Positions 15,836-24,159 of a stretch of DNA of 62,353 nucleotides are shown here, in pieces. Under the pieces are notes generated by a model that was given only the letters and a program-made list of their open reading frames with translations, searched no databases and was not told where the DNA came from. The stretch lies in contig JAEPDS010000025.1 in NCBI GenBank assembly GCA_016842065.1, forward strand, positions 1-62,353, written 5' to 3'. Each line of letters starts with the position of its first letter. The stretch's first letter is position 1. The position numbers were made by a program, and so were the translations under genes. The DNA is from Candidatus Thiodiazotropha sp. 'RUGA' (lineage in GTDB: Bacteria; Pseudomonadota; Gammaproteobacteria; Chromatiales; Chromatiaceae).

Positions 15836-17442
15836 ATGAGACGAACGACAATACCACACAACAGATCAATCAACAGGCCCGCCGAGAGGCCCAGGCCGCG
15901 ATGGGGCGAGTCAGAATTGAGGCCACAGGACTGGTCAACTACCAGAGCCGAGGGCGCTTGGCAGTGATCGGTGATCAGCGGGCGATGGAAGTTGCACCGG
16001 GGCTTGGTGATCGGTTGCACCCGATGGTGATTCTTACCGCCGGTGCTGAAGAGCCGGGTGTTCCGTTGGTGCCGCTGGGTGGGAGGGCGATTGGGATTGA
16101 TGGTTTTCTGGGGGATTTCAAGATCCATCTCGGCGAGGCGGGGCAGGTCAATTATGAGCTTCTAGCCGTGGATCTGATTCTCGATCTGTCACCAGAGCCT
16201 CTGTTGGATCGTGCGATGACACCTCCCGGCTATTTCCACTGTGCAGGGGATGACACGGAACTGGATCAGGTGATTACCACCCTGGGGGAGATGAAAGGGC
16301 AGTTCGAAAAACCCCGCTATTTCGATTACGACCCACAGATCTGCGCCCATGGGCGATCGGGAAAAACCGCCTGTAGCCGCTGTCTTGATGTCTGTCCGGC
16401 AGAAGCCATCAGCAGCCTGGCTGAGACCATCGAGGTGAATGCCTATCTCTGTCAAGGTGGGGGAGCCTGCGCCACAGTCTGCCCAAGCGGTGCAATACGC
16501 TATGTCTATCCCAGCGTAAAGGACACCCTGGAGCGGTTGCGTAAACTGCTCACTGTTTACCGTGATGCTGGAGGAGAGGATCCACTGCTACTGATTACTG
16601 CGGAGGGTGACCAACCCTTTCCTGAACCGGCAATGGGCAATCATCTGGTGATGCAGGTGGAAGAGCTGGCCAGTGTGGGGCTGGAGGTCTGGCTCTCGGC
16701 TCTGGCCTATGGCGCCAGGGCGGTCTGGCTGATGGATCGGCAGGAGATGTCAGCCGGCGTGAGTGACGCCCTGCAACAGCAACTGACCACCGCTGAAGAG
16801 ATTCTGACCGCCATGGGCTATCCTGCCGGGGTGATCAGACTGGTCCAAGCGGACCAGGCAGAAGTCGGTTCGCTGATGCCTGAGCTGGAAACTGCCGGGT
16901 TTTCCGGACTTGGGGATAAGCGTCAGACCGCCTATCTGGCGATCGACCACCTGGTCAGTCAGGCAATCCGGGCCGAACCCATGGCCAGTCTGAGTCAAGG
17001 TGCTCCGTTTGGTAATGTCAGCGTATCCAGCCACGCCTGCACCCTCTGTTTCTCCTGTGTCGGGGTCTGTCCGGGGAAAGCGCTGCAGAGCAGTTCGGGT
17101 GAGCAGCCACAACTTCGCTTTATCGAGGCCAACTGCCTGCAGTGTGGTCTCTGCACCAGCACCTGCCCCGAGGATGCAATCTCGATTACCCCCAGGCTGT
17201 TGTTCGATGCTGAGAGCAGAAAGCAGCCGCGTAGCCTGCACGAGGAGCAGCCATTTCACTGTGTCTCCTGTGGCAAACCCTTCGCCACCCGCTCGGTGAT
17301 CGAGAAGATGCGCAGTCGACTCAGTGACCACTACATGTTTCAAAATGAGCGGGCAATCAGGCGTCTGAGTCTCTGTGATGAGTGCCGAGTGGTTGATATT
17401 GCCCAGGACCCGGACGCGATGGATGGACAGATTCACCAATAG
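15832..17442 (+). CDS. Cytoplasmic polyferredoxin of the formate dehydrogenase cluster
   Basis: This 536-residue iron-sulfur protein has no signal peptide. It has one pair of cluster motifs near residues 165-220 (CSRCLDVCPAEAI, CQGGGACATVCPSGAI). A second pair lies near 400-455 (CTLCFSCVGVCPGKAL, CLQCGLCTSTCPEDAI). Two late CxxC pairs follow (CVSCGKPF, CDECR), possibly a zinc or rubredoxin-like site. The middle section (about 240-385) has no cysteines and resembles a nucleotide- or flavin-free alpha/beta domain; similarity to MvhD-like domains is only an impression. It belongs to the DUF3305-DUF3306 set, so it may move electrons to or from formate dehydrogenase during maturation or turnover. 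Confidence 0.85.
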   Translation: MNETNDNTTQQINQQARREAQAAMGRVRIEATGLVNYQSRGRLAVIGDQRAMEVAPGLGDRLHPMVILTAGAEEPGVPLVPLGGRAIGIDGFLGDFKIHLGEAGQVNYELLAVDLILDLSPEPLLDRAMTPPGYFHCAGDDTELDQVITTLGEMKGQFEKPRYFDYDPQICAHGRSGKTACSRCLDVCPAEAISSLAETIEVNAYLCQGGGACATVCPSGAIRYVYPSVKDTLERLRKLLTVYRDAGGEDPLLLITAEGDQPFPEPAMGNHLVMQVEELASVGLEVWLSALAYGARAVWLMDRQEMSAGVSDALQQQLTTAEEILTAMGYPAGVIRLVQADQAEVGSLMPELETAGFSGLGDKRQTAYLAIDHLVSQAIRAEPMASLSQGAPFGNVSVSSHACTLCFSCVGVCPGKALQSSSGEQPQLRFIEANCLQCGLCTSTCPEDAISITPRLLFDAESRKQPRSLHEEQPFHCVSCGKPFATRSVIEKMRSRLSDHYMFQNERAIRRLSLCDECRVVDIAQDPDAMDGQIHQ

Positions 17443-17489
17443 AATCGCCGATGCTTCGCCATTCGATTCCCCTTTTGTCATTTTTTTAC

Positions 17490-17508
17490 CCGTGGATTTG
17501 GTCCACGG
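17490..17508. other. Intra-operon hairpin before the TorD-like gene
   Basis: CCGTGGA-TTTGG-TCCACGG is a perfect 7-bp stem preceded, not followed, by a T-run. It is therefore not a terminator in either direction. It may be an mRNA processing or stability element. Confidence 0.35.
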
Positions 17509-17538
17509 CTTGCAATTGCTTTATCCGAGGAGCGTGTG

Positions 17539-18204
17539 ATGAATGACCTGAGCCCCAGGACGCAAAACAACTCAACAAACAACCAGTGGACATCCGAAGA
17601 GGCAGCCTATAGCGCTGAGGTGATCGGTCTGGATGAAGAGCAGCAGTGTCGGGTCGGTGCCTATGGCATGTTGGCTCAATTGCTCAGGAATCCACCGGAT
17701 CAGCAGGTGTTGAGCCAGGTTTCCGCATTCACCCAGCTGACTTCGGAGGTCGATGAGTTGGCGCTGTCGATGACCATGCTGGGACTGTCGGCTGCAAGCT
17801 CGAACTGCGCTGCTGTTGACGATGAGTTTCACAATCTGTTTATCGGCATGGGGCGGGGTGAGTTGGTGCCATACGGGTCCTGGTATCAGACCGGTTTTCT
17901 GATGGAGAGGCCATTGGGACGCCTGCGCGATGATCTGGTCCGTTTGGGCTTTCAGCGCCAGCAGGGTGTCACTGAACCGGAAGATCATGTGGCGGCACTG
18001 TGTGAAGTGATGGCCATTCTGATACAGGAGTCACAGCCCTTTCAGTTGCAGGCAGAGTTTTTCGAAACCCATATGGCCGGTTGGCTGGAGCGGTTTTTCA
18101 ACGATCTGAGTGATGCCAGATCAGCTGTTTTCTACAAGGCAGTGGGACGCTTCGGAGCCGCCTATATGGCATTGGAAAAGCGCTACCTGAATATGACGGT
18201 ATGA
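17539..18204 (+). CDS. TorD/DmsD-family chaperone
   Basis: TorD-family proteins bind Tat signal peptides and help insert molybdo- or tungstopterin before export. The 221-residue protein has the family core EFHNLFIGMGRGELVPYGSWY (in two shorter parts: DDEFHNLFIG and LVPYGSWYQTGFL). GVTEPEDHVAALCEVM is the second conserved helix. The ATG at 17539 has GAGGAG six bases upstream; a GTG lies one codon earlier. It precedes the small Tat protein and fdhA, so FdhA is the likely client. Confidence 0.9.
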   Translation: MNDLSPRTQNNSTNNQWTSEEAAYSAEVIGLDEEQQCRVGAYGMLAQLLRNPPDQQVLSQVSAFTQLTSEVDELALSMTMLGLSAASSNCAAVDDEFHNLFIGMGRGELVPYGSWYQTGFLMERPLGRLRDDLVRLGFQRQQGVTEPEDHVAALCEVMAILIQESQPFQLQAEFFETHMAGWLERFFNDLSDARSAVFYKAVGRFGAAYMALEKRYLNMTV

Positions 18205-18250
18205 AATGAAACAGTCGTGATCGAATGACTATCCAACGGAGGAAGAGTCG

Positions 18251-18463
18251 ATGAAAAAGAAGTCCAGAAAAACACCGGATAACCAACGCAGGGCCTTTCT
18301 GCGGGGTACCGCCGGAGCTGGCGTCGGTGTGGCAGCCTTAGCCGCTCTTCCCGGTCTGACAGCTGCTTCTGTGGAAGAGGCGAATGAAGAGAAGCCGGAG
18401 TCTCAGAAAGGGTATCGCCTGACACCTCATATTGCTGCCTACTACAAGACAACCATCCGTTGA
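18251..18463 (+). CDS. Small formate dehydrogenase-region Tat-signal protein
   Basis: The 70-residue protein is nearly all twin-arginine signal (NQRRAFLRGTAGAGVGVAALAALPG). A short tail ends HIAAYYKTTIR. It fits the TIGR02811-type 'formate dehydrogenase region TAT target' proteins always found just before fdhA. Its function is unknown; it might be a small periplasmic subunit or a decoy for the TorD-like chaperone. It lies 18 bp before fdhA. Confidence 0.9.
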   Translation: MKKKSRKTPDNQRRAFLRGTAGAGVGVAALAALPGLTAASVEEANEEKPESQKGYRLTPHIAAYYKTTIR

Positions 18464-18481
18464 GTCATCGAGGGTACCGGA

Positions 18482-21379
18482 ATGAAACTACACAAGATCT
18501 CTGACTCTGTAACCGATATCAACAAAGACTCGGCGCCATCGAAGCGATCAACCGCAGGCATGACGATGAGTCGTCGCAGTTTTCTGCGCAATTCAGGCTT
18601 GATGGCGGGCGGTGCTGCGCTGGCCACAAGTTTTGCCCCGGGCATGATCAAACGTACCGAAGCTGCCACACAGGCGGCTGCCGGTCAGGTCGAGCTGAAA
18701 AAGACCATCTGTACACACTGCTCTGTAGGTTGCGGCATTGTCGCCGAGGTGCAGAATGGTGTCTGGACAGGGCAGGAGCCGGCCTTCGATCACCCGTTCA
18801 ATCTCGGCGCCCATTGCGCCAAAGGGGCTTCGGTGAGAGAGCACGGTCATGGTGAACGTCGACTGAAATATCCTACCAAGCTGGTGGATGGCAAATGGAA
18901 AAGAGTCTCCTGGGAGCAGGCGATCAACGAAATCGGCGACAAGATGCTGGAGATCCGCGAGCAGTCCGGGCCCGATTCTGTCTATTGGCTGGGTTCGGCC
19001 AAACACAATAACGAACAGGCCTACCTGTTCCGTAAGTTTGCCGCCTTCTGGGGCACAAACAATGTGGACCATCAGGCGCGCATCTGTCACTCCACTACCG
19101 TAGCCGGTGTTGCCAACACCTGGGGTTACGGTGCCATGACCAACTCCTACAACGATATCCATAATTCCCAGGCGATTCTCATCATCGGCGGTAATCCTGC
19201 CGAAGCCCATCCGGTCTCTCTGCAGCATGTCTTCAAGGCCAAAGAGGAGAACAACGCGCCACTGATCGTTATCGATCCACGCTTTACCCGTACCGCAGCC
19301 CATGCGGACCTCTTTCTGCGATTGCGCCCAGGTACCGATGTACCTTTGATCTGGGGCATGCTCTATCACATCTTCAAGAACGGCTGGGAGGATAAAGAGT
19401 TCATCCGCCAGCGTGTCTACGGTCTGGAAGAGGTGAAAAAAGAGGTGGCCAAGTGGACACCCGAAGAAGTGGAACGGGTAACCGGTGTGCCTGAGAACCT
19501 GGTGTATGCCGCGGCGAAGACCATGTCGGATAATCGCCCGGGTACCTTCATCTGGTGTATGGGTGGCACCCAGCACACCATCGGCAACAACAACACACGC
19601 GCTTACTGCACCTTCCAGCTGGCCCTGGGCAACATGGGAGTTTCCGGTGGTGGTACCAACATCTTTCGTGGACACGACAATGTTCAAGGTGCCACTGACT
19701 TCGGTGTGCTCTCCCACACACTGCCCGGTTACTACGGACTCTCGAAAGGGGCCTGGGGCCACTGGGCCAAAGTGTGGGATGTGGATTTTGATTACATCGC
19801 AGGACGCTTCGATCAGGGAAGTTACGAGCAGTCCAAGGGTAAGGATGTTGCAGTAATGAACACCAAGGGGATCCCGGTATCCCGCTGGATCGACGGTGTT
19901 CTGGAAGAGAAGGGTAACATTGCGCAGAAGGATAATGTGCGGGCAATGGTGCTCTGGGGACATGCGCCGAACAGTCAAACCCGTGGACCGGAGATGAAGA
20001 AGGCGATGGAGAAGCTGGATATGATGGTGATCATCGATCCCTATCCCACCGTCTCCGCGGTAATGCATGATCGAACCGACGGTGTCTATCTGCTGCCGGC
20101 GGCAACCCAATTTGAAACCTATGGTTCGGTGACCGCGTCAAACCGTTCATTACAGTGGCGGGATAAAGTAATCGAGCCGATGTTCGAGTCTTTGCCGGAC
20201 CATACCATCATGTACCGGATGGCGAACAAGCTCGGTTTTGCCAATGAACTGTTCAAGAACATCAAGGTGAGTAACGATGAACCGCTGATCGAGGATATCA
20301 CCCGGGAGTTCAACAAAGGCATGTGGACCATCGGCTACACCGGTCAGAGTCCTGAGCGGATGAAGAAGCAACAGCAGAACTGGGGTACCTTCGACTACAC
20401 CTCACTGCTGGCAGAGGGTGGTCCCTGTGATGGTGAATTCTATGGTCTGCCCTGGCCATGTTGGGGCACCGCTGAGATGGGGCATCCGGGAACACCGAAT
20501 CTCTATGACACCAGTAAACCGGTGGCGAAGGGCGGCTTGACCTTCAGAGCCAGGTTCGGGGTGGAGCGCAACGGCGTCAGCCTGCTGGCGGACGGCGCCT
20601 TCTCCAGAGGCTCGGAGATCAAGGACGGCTATCCGGAATTTACCGATAAACTGCTGAAGAAGCTTGGTTGGTGGGACGATCTGACCCCCGAAGAGCAGGC
20701 ACTCGCGGAAGGCAAGAACTGGAAGACCGATCGTTCCGGCGGTATCCAGCGGGTGGCGATCAAGCATGGTTGCGCACCCTTCGGTAACGCCAAGGCGCGT
20801 ACCGTGGTCTGGACCTTCCCCGATCCGGTGCCGATTCATCGTGAGCCCCTCTACACCAGTCGCAGGGATCTGGTGGAGAAGTATCCCACCTATGAAGACC
20901 GCAAGTCCTTCTATCGTCTGCCGGTGCGTTACGGATCGATCCAGGCGAAAGACTATTCGAAAGACTACCCGATCATACTCACTTCGGGGCGTCTGGTTGA
21001 GTACGAAGGCGGCGGTGATGAGACCCGCTCCAACCCCTGGCTGGCTGAGCTGCAGCAGGATATGTTTGTCGAGATGCACCCGAGGGATGCCAACAATGCC
21101 GGAGTGAAGGATGGCGATGATGTCTGGCTGGAAGGAGCCGAAGGCGCGAAGGTCAAGGTGAAGGCCATGGTAACCCGAAGAGTTGGCGCCGGTGTGGCCT
21201 TTATGCCGTTCCATTTCGGTGGCCATTTCCAGGGTAAGGATCTTCGCAGCAAATATCCCGACGGGGCCGACCCCTTTGTACTGGGCGAAGCCTGTAACAC
21301 GGCCATGACCTATGGCTACGACTCCGTTACACAGATGCAGGAAACCAAGTGCAGCCTGTGTCGCATCACGAAAGCCTGA
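18482..21379 (+). CDS. fdhA: Formate dehydrogenase catalytic subunit (Cys-type, Tat-exported)
   Basis: The 965-residue enzyme oxidises formate (or reduces CO2) at a bis-MGD Mo/W centre. A Tat signal (SRRSFLRNSG, residues 30-39) sends it to the periplasm. The [4Fe-4S] site is CTHCSVGC (77-84) plus Cys112 in HCAKG. The active-site position is Cys202 in RICHSTTVAG, encoded by TGT, not selenocysteine, followed by the essential His203. MGGTQHTIGNNNTRA and the C-terminal MopB domain (from about 830) are complete. Neighbouring TupABC makes tungsten likely. It forms a periplasm-facing complex with FdhB and the cytochrome b subunit. Confidence 0.96.
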   Translation: MKLHKISDSVTDINKDSAPSKRSTAGMTMSRRSFLRNSGLMAGGAALATSFAPGMIKRTEAATQAAAGQVELKKTICTHCSVGCGIVAEVQNGVWTGQEPAFDHPFNLGAHCAKGASVREHGHGERRLKYPTKLVDGKWKRVSWEQAINEIGDKMLEIREQSGPDSVYWLGSAKHNNEQAYLFRKFAAFWGTNNVDHQARICHSTTVAGVANTWGYGAMTNSYNDIHNSQAILIIGGNPAEAHPVSLQHVFKAKEENNAPLIVIDPRFTRTAAHADLFLRLRPGTDVPLIWGMLYHIFKNGWEDKEFIRQRVYGLEEVKKEVAKWTPEEVERVTGVPENLVYAAAKTMSDNRPGTFIWCMGGTQHTIGNNNTRAYCTFQLALGNMGVSGGGTNIFRGHDNVQGATDFGVLSHTLPGYYGLSKGAWGHWAKVWDVDFDYIAGRFDQGSYEQSKGKDVAVMNTKGIPVSRWIDGVLEEKGNIAQKDNVRAMVLWGHAPNSQTRGPEMKKAMEKLDMMVIIDPYPTVSAVMHDRTDGVYLLPAATQFETYGSVTASNRSLQWRDKVIEPMFESLPDHTIMYRMANKLGFANELFKNIKVSNDEPLIEDITREFNKGMWTIGYTGQSPERMKKQQQNWGTFDYTSLLAEGGPCDGEFYGLPWPCWGTAEMGHPGTPNLYDTSKPVAKGGLTFRARFGVERNGVSLLADGAFSRGSEIKDGYPEFTDKLLKKLGWWDDLTPEEQALAEGKNWKTDRSGGIQRVAIKHGCAPFGNAKARTVVWTFPDPVPIHREPLYTSRRDLVEKYPTYEDRKSFYRLPVRYGSIQAKDYSKDYPIILTSGRLVEYEGGGDETRSNPWLAELQQDMFVEMHPRDANNAGVKDGDDVWLEGAEGAKVKVKAMVTRRVGAGVAFMPFHFGGHFQGKDLRSKYPDGADPFVLGEACNTAMTYGYDSVTQMQETKCSLCRITKA

Positions 21380-21406
21380 GCGCGGGTTTAACAGAGGATA
21401 TACGAC

Positions 21407-22036
21407 ATGGCACGAATGAAATTCTATTGTGATCCTGAGCGTTGCATCGAATGCAATGCCTGTGTGACCGCCTGTAAAAATGAAAACGAGGTTCCCTGGG
21501 GAGTCAACCGTCGTCGGGTAGTGACCATCAGTGACGGGGAGGAGGGGGAGCGCTCCCTCTCAGTTGCCTGCATGCACTGTTCTGACGCGCCGTGCGCAAC
21601 GGTCTGTCCAGTGGACTGCTTTTATACCACCCAGGATGGTGTGGTGCTGCATGATAAAGATATCTGTATCGGATGCGGTTACTGCTTCTATGCCTGTCCG
21701 TTCGGCGCACCACAGTTTCCGGAAGATGGCGCCTTCGCCACCCGTGGCAAGATGGACAAGTGTACCTTCTGTGCCGGTGGTCCTGAATCCGACAGCAGCT
21801 CGGATGAACATCGTAAATACGGCTCCAACCGACTTGCAGAGGGCAAGCTGCCATTGTGTGCCGAGATGTGTTCAACCAAAGCGCTGCTTGCCGGTGATGC
21901 AGATGTGATCTCCGATGTCTATCGCAGTCGCATCATCAACCGCAGCGCCAGTGTGATGGCTCGAGGTGTCTCCTATAGGGAGTCCTCATTCAGGGCACCG
22001 AAAAACATGAGCGGTAAAAGCAGCTCTAAAGAGTGA
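21407..22036 (+). CDS. fdhB: Formate dehydrogenase iron-sulfur subunit
   Basis: The 209-residue electron-transfer subunit has four cysteine groups for four [4Fe-4S] clusters: CIECNACVTACKN, CMHCSDAPCATVCPV, CIGCGYCFYACPFG and CTFC...C...C near residues 120-155. It links the FdhA active site to the membrane cytochrome. It lacks its own signal peptide and probably crosses the membrane with FdhA (hitch-hiker export). Unlike E. coli FdnH it has no C-terminal transmembrane anchor. It follows fdhA by 27 bp with AGAGGA before the ATG. Confidence 0.95.
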   Translation: MARMKFYCDPERCIECNACVTACKNENEVPWGVNRRRVVTISDGEEGERSLSVACMHCSDAPCATVCPVDCFYTTQDGVVLHDKDICIGCGYCFYACPFGAPQFPEDGAFATRGKMDKCTFCAGGPESDSSSDEHRKYGSNRLAEGKLPLCAEMCSTKALLAGDADVISDVYRSRIINRSASVMARGVSYRESSFRAPKNMSGKSSSKE

Positions 22037-22411
22037 TAAAGATCAAGTCCGAAAACAATTCGTAAGGTGCGGTCTTGCCGCACCTTGCAATATTGAGTGA
22101 TTAGGCAGGGTTTAATCGATCATTTGATGCTTATAAAGCGCAGGCTTCAGGAGGCTCTGATTGATCTTTAGATGACCATCCCGAGCTAGGCCGGGATTCG
22201 CAAAATCGATCAGATTGGCTCGGCATTTTTTACAATGACCGAATATAAAGGAGGCCACATAACGGTTTGATTTAGAGATTAACTGATGGTGCTGCAGGCT
22301 GGATTGACCACATCAACACCCTGGTTACCAATCGTCAGCAAAAAACAGATTTGCTTTTCTTCGCATTCATGAGCGGACTAAACAAAAAACCAGGCTACCA
22401 GGATAAGGTTA
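22037..22411. other. Gap inside the fdh operon with a strong hairpin
   Basis: This 375-bp gap separates fdhB from fdhC. AAGGTGCGG-TCTTG-CCGCACCTT (22064-22086) is a perfect 9-bp stem without a T-run, so it may attenuate or stabilise mRNA. Near 22360-22385 there is a degenerate version of the GCG-ATTCATGAGCGGACT end seen at 11599-11629. No gene or clear promoter is visible. Confidence 0.5.
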
Positions 22412-23503
22412 ATGATTAATAGCAGAGAGAGGATAAATCGCCGTGTGGGGCGCATCTCGTTTACCGGGTTGCTGGTATTTCTAGTACTCTACAGCCTGCC
22501 GCTTGAGATCATTGCAGAGACCAAGGGCAGCCAGGAAATGCCATCTGTGATGGTGCTTAATCCAGCTGCTGAACTGTGGCGGGATGTGCGCCAGAGAGAG
22601 GGCAGCAATATCGGTATCTCCCAGGTACGGGGAGTCGATAGCGGTGTTCTGATCAATGCCAACGGGGACAGGTGGCGAAAGTTCCGTATGGAGCAGTTGA
22701 TTCCGATCGGTGGGTCGATACTGGTTGGGGTGTTTATCCTGTTGGGTATTTTCTACATGCTCAGGGGTAAGGTACCAATCGAAGGTGGCCCGTCGGATCG
22801 AAAACTGTTTCGTTACACCACCTATGAACGGATGATCCACTGGTTTGTGGCATCGCTTTTTCTGTTTCTTGCCATCTCAGGGTTGATCCTTCTGTTTGGC
22901 AGGCCGGTGTTGATTCCATTGATGGGTAAAGAGGCATTTTCCGTGTTAGCCTCAGCCTGCAAGGAGGGGCACAACCTGATGGGGCCACTGTTTCTGGTTG
23001 CGGTCGTACTGATCTTTATCCGTTTTGTCAGACGCAATATCTACCAGCGAGGTGATCTGAGCTGGTTACTGCGTGGTGGGGGAATCATCGGTACCAAACA
23101 TGTGCCGTCGAATTTCTTCAATATGGGTGAAAAGAGTATGTTCTGGCTGCTGATTTTGGTGGGCAGTCTGATCATCGCTTCAGGCCTGGTGTTGGTGTTT
23201 CCGCTGTTCGGTCAGGGAAGGGAGTGGATGGAACTCGCCCATGTGGCTCATGCGCTGGGCGCCCTGTTGATGATCGTGGTGATCATGGGACATATCTATA
23301 TCGGTTCAGTGGGCATGGAGGGAGCCCTGGAAGGCATCACGACCGGTTATTGTGACCTTAACTGGGCCAAGGAGCACCATGACCATTGGGCAACCGAAGT
23401 AATCGAGCGCGGCGAAGATCTCTCCAATGAGGCGGTCGAGCGATTAAGGCGTAGCGAACCGCCAGGTGGCGTCAAGCTGCATCTTCAGGAGCATGGCAAA
23501 TGA
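22412..23503 (+). CDS. fdhC: Formate dehydrogenase cytochrome b556 (gamma) subunit
   Basis: The 363-residue membrane protein has an N-terminal signal or anchor (residues 15-35) and a periplasmic stretch. Four core helices of the FdnI/FdhC type follow. Heme-ligand candidates are in YERMIHWFVAS, CKEGHNLMGP, LAHVAHALGA and VIMGHIYIG. It would pass electrons from FdhB to the quinone pool. AGGATAAGG lies upstream of the ATG. Its end overlaps the next membrane gene (ATGA), linking it to the DsrM/DsrK-like pair. Confidence 0.93.
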   Translation: MINSRERINRRVGRISFTGLLVFLVLYSLPLEIIAETKGSQEMPSVMVLNPAAELWRDVRQREGSNIGISQVRGVDSGVLINANGDRWRKFRMEQLIPIGGSILVGVFILLGIFYMLRGKVPIEGGPSDRKLFRYTTYERMIHWFVASLFLFLAISGLILLFGRPVLIPLMGKEAFSVLASACKEGHNLMGPLFLVAVVLIFIRFVRRNIYQRGDLSWLLRGGGIIGTKHVPSNFFNMGEKSMFWLLILVGSLIIASGLVLVFPLFGQGREWMELAHVAHALGALLMIVVIMGHIYIGSVGMEGALEGITTGYCDLNWAKEHHDHWATEVIERGEDLSNEAVERLRRSEPPGGVKLHLQEHGK

Positions 23504-24141
23504 TTGGGGAATTCATCGATGGGCCACTTTGGACCTTCGCACTGACTGTGTTTGTCATCGGTGTGATCTGGCGGATTGCATCCATTCTAATGAGTGGTGT
23601 CAGAAACGATCTTGCTGTACCGAAAGGCAGTGCAGGCAACGGTGCTTTTCGTGCAATCTTCAGCCGCTTTGTTCCTGAACGTACTGTGACAAAAAGGGGT
23701 AAACTGCAATTGATTGCCGGCTATGCCTTTCATCTGGGTTTGTTTGCGCTGCTTTTTTTTGCGCAACCCCATATCGATTTTTTTGCGCAACGGATTACCG
23801 GTTTCTCCTGGCCTGCAATGCCCTATTGGGCATTTATCGTATCCGCAGAACTGGCATTCGCCGGTTTGATCTTTCTATGGCTGTATCGATTGCTCAATCC
23901 GGTTACCCGATTACTCTCCGATCTGGATGATCATGTGGGAGCCATACTGGTGTTTGTTGTGATGCTGAGCGGTTGCCTGGCACTCGCTCAGTCCTTCGAG
24001 GTACTGCGTCTTCTGCATCTGCTGCTGGCTGAACTGCTGTTGCTCTACTTTCCGTTCAGCAAGTTGATGCATGCCTTTACCTTTGTCATGAGTCGGGGGT
24101 ATACCGGGGCGACAATGGGACGTAAAGGTGTAAACGCATAG
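23500..24141 (+). CDS. NarI/DsrM/HdrE-like membrane cytochrome b
   Basis: The 213-residue protein has about five transmembrane helices and histidines placed as in nitrate-reductase gamma family cytochromes (YAFHLGLFALL, DDHVGA, LLHLLLAE, SKLMHAFTFV). DsrM and HdrE belong to this family. The next gene encodes the matching DsrK/HdrD-like iron-sulfur protein, so the two likely form a quinone-linked membrane module. Overlap with fdhC by 4 bp indicates co-production with formate dehydrogenase. Confidence 0.85.
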   Translation: MIGEFIDGPLWTFALTVFVIGVIWRIASILMSGVRNDLAVPKGSAGNGAFRAIFSRFVPERTVTKRGKLQLIAGYAFHLGLFALLFFAQPHIDFFAQRITGFSWPAMPYWAFIVSAELAFAGLIFLWLYRLLNPVTRLLSDLDDHVGAILVFVVMLSGCLALAQSFEVLRLLHLLLAELLLLYFPFSKLMHAFTFVMSRGYTGATMGRKGVNA

Positions 24142-24159
24142 AACTTGGGAGAGCTGTCG

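Noticed and set aside
17490-17508. Rho-independent terminator before the TorD-like gene
   Set aside because: The T-run is on the wrong side of the stem for the plus strand, and the minus strand has an A-run.
19085-19087. Selenocysteine in formate dehydrogenase
   Set aside because: The active-site codon is TGT, a normal cysteine.
18593-20110. Long open frame (505 codons) on the minus strand inside fdhA
   Set aside because: It is antisense to a complete, strongly conserved catalytic subunit and shows no family motif; it is a codon-usage shadow.
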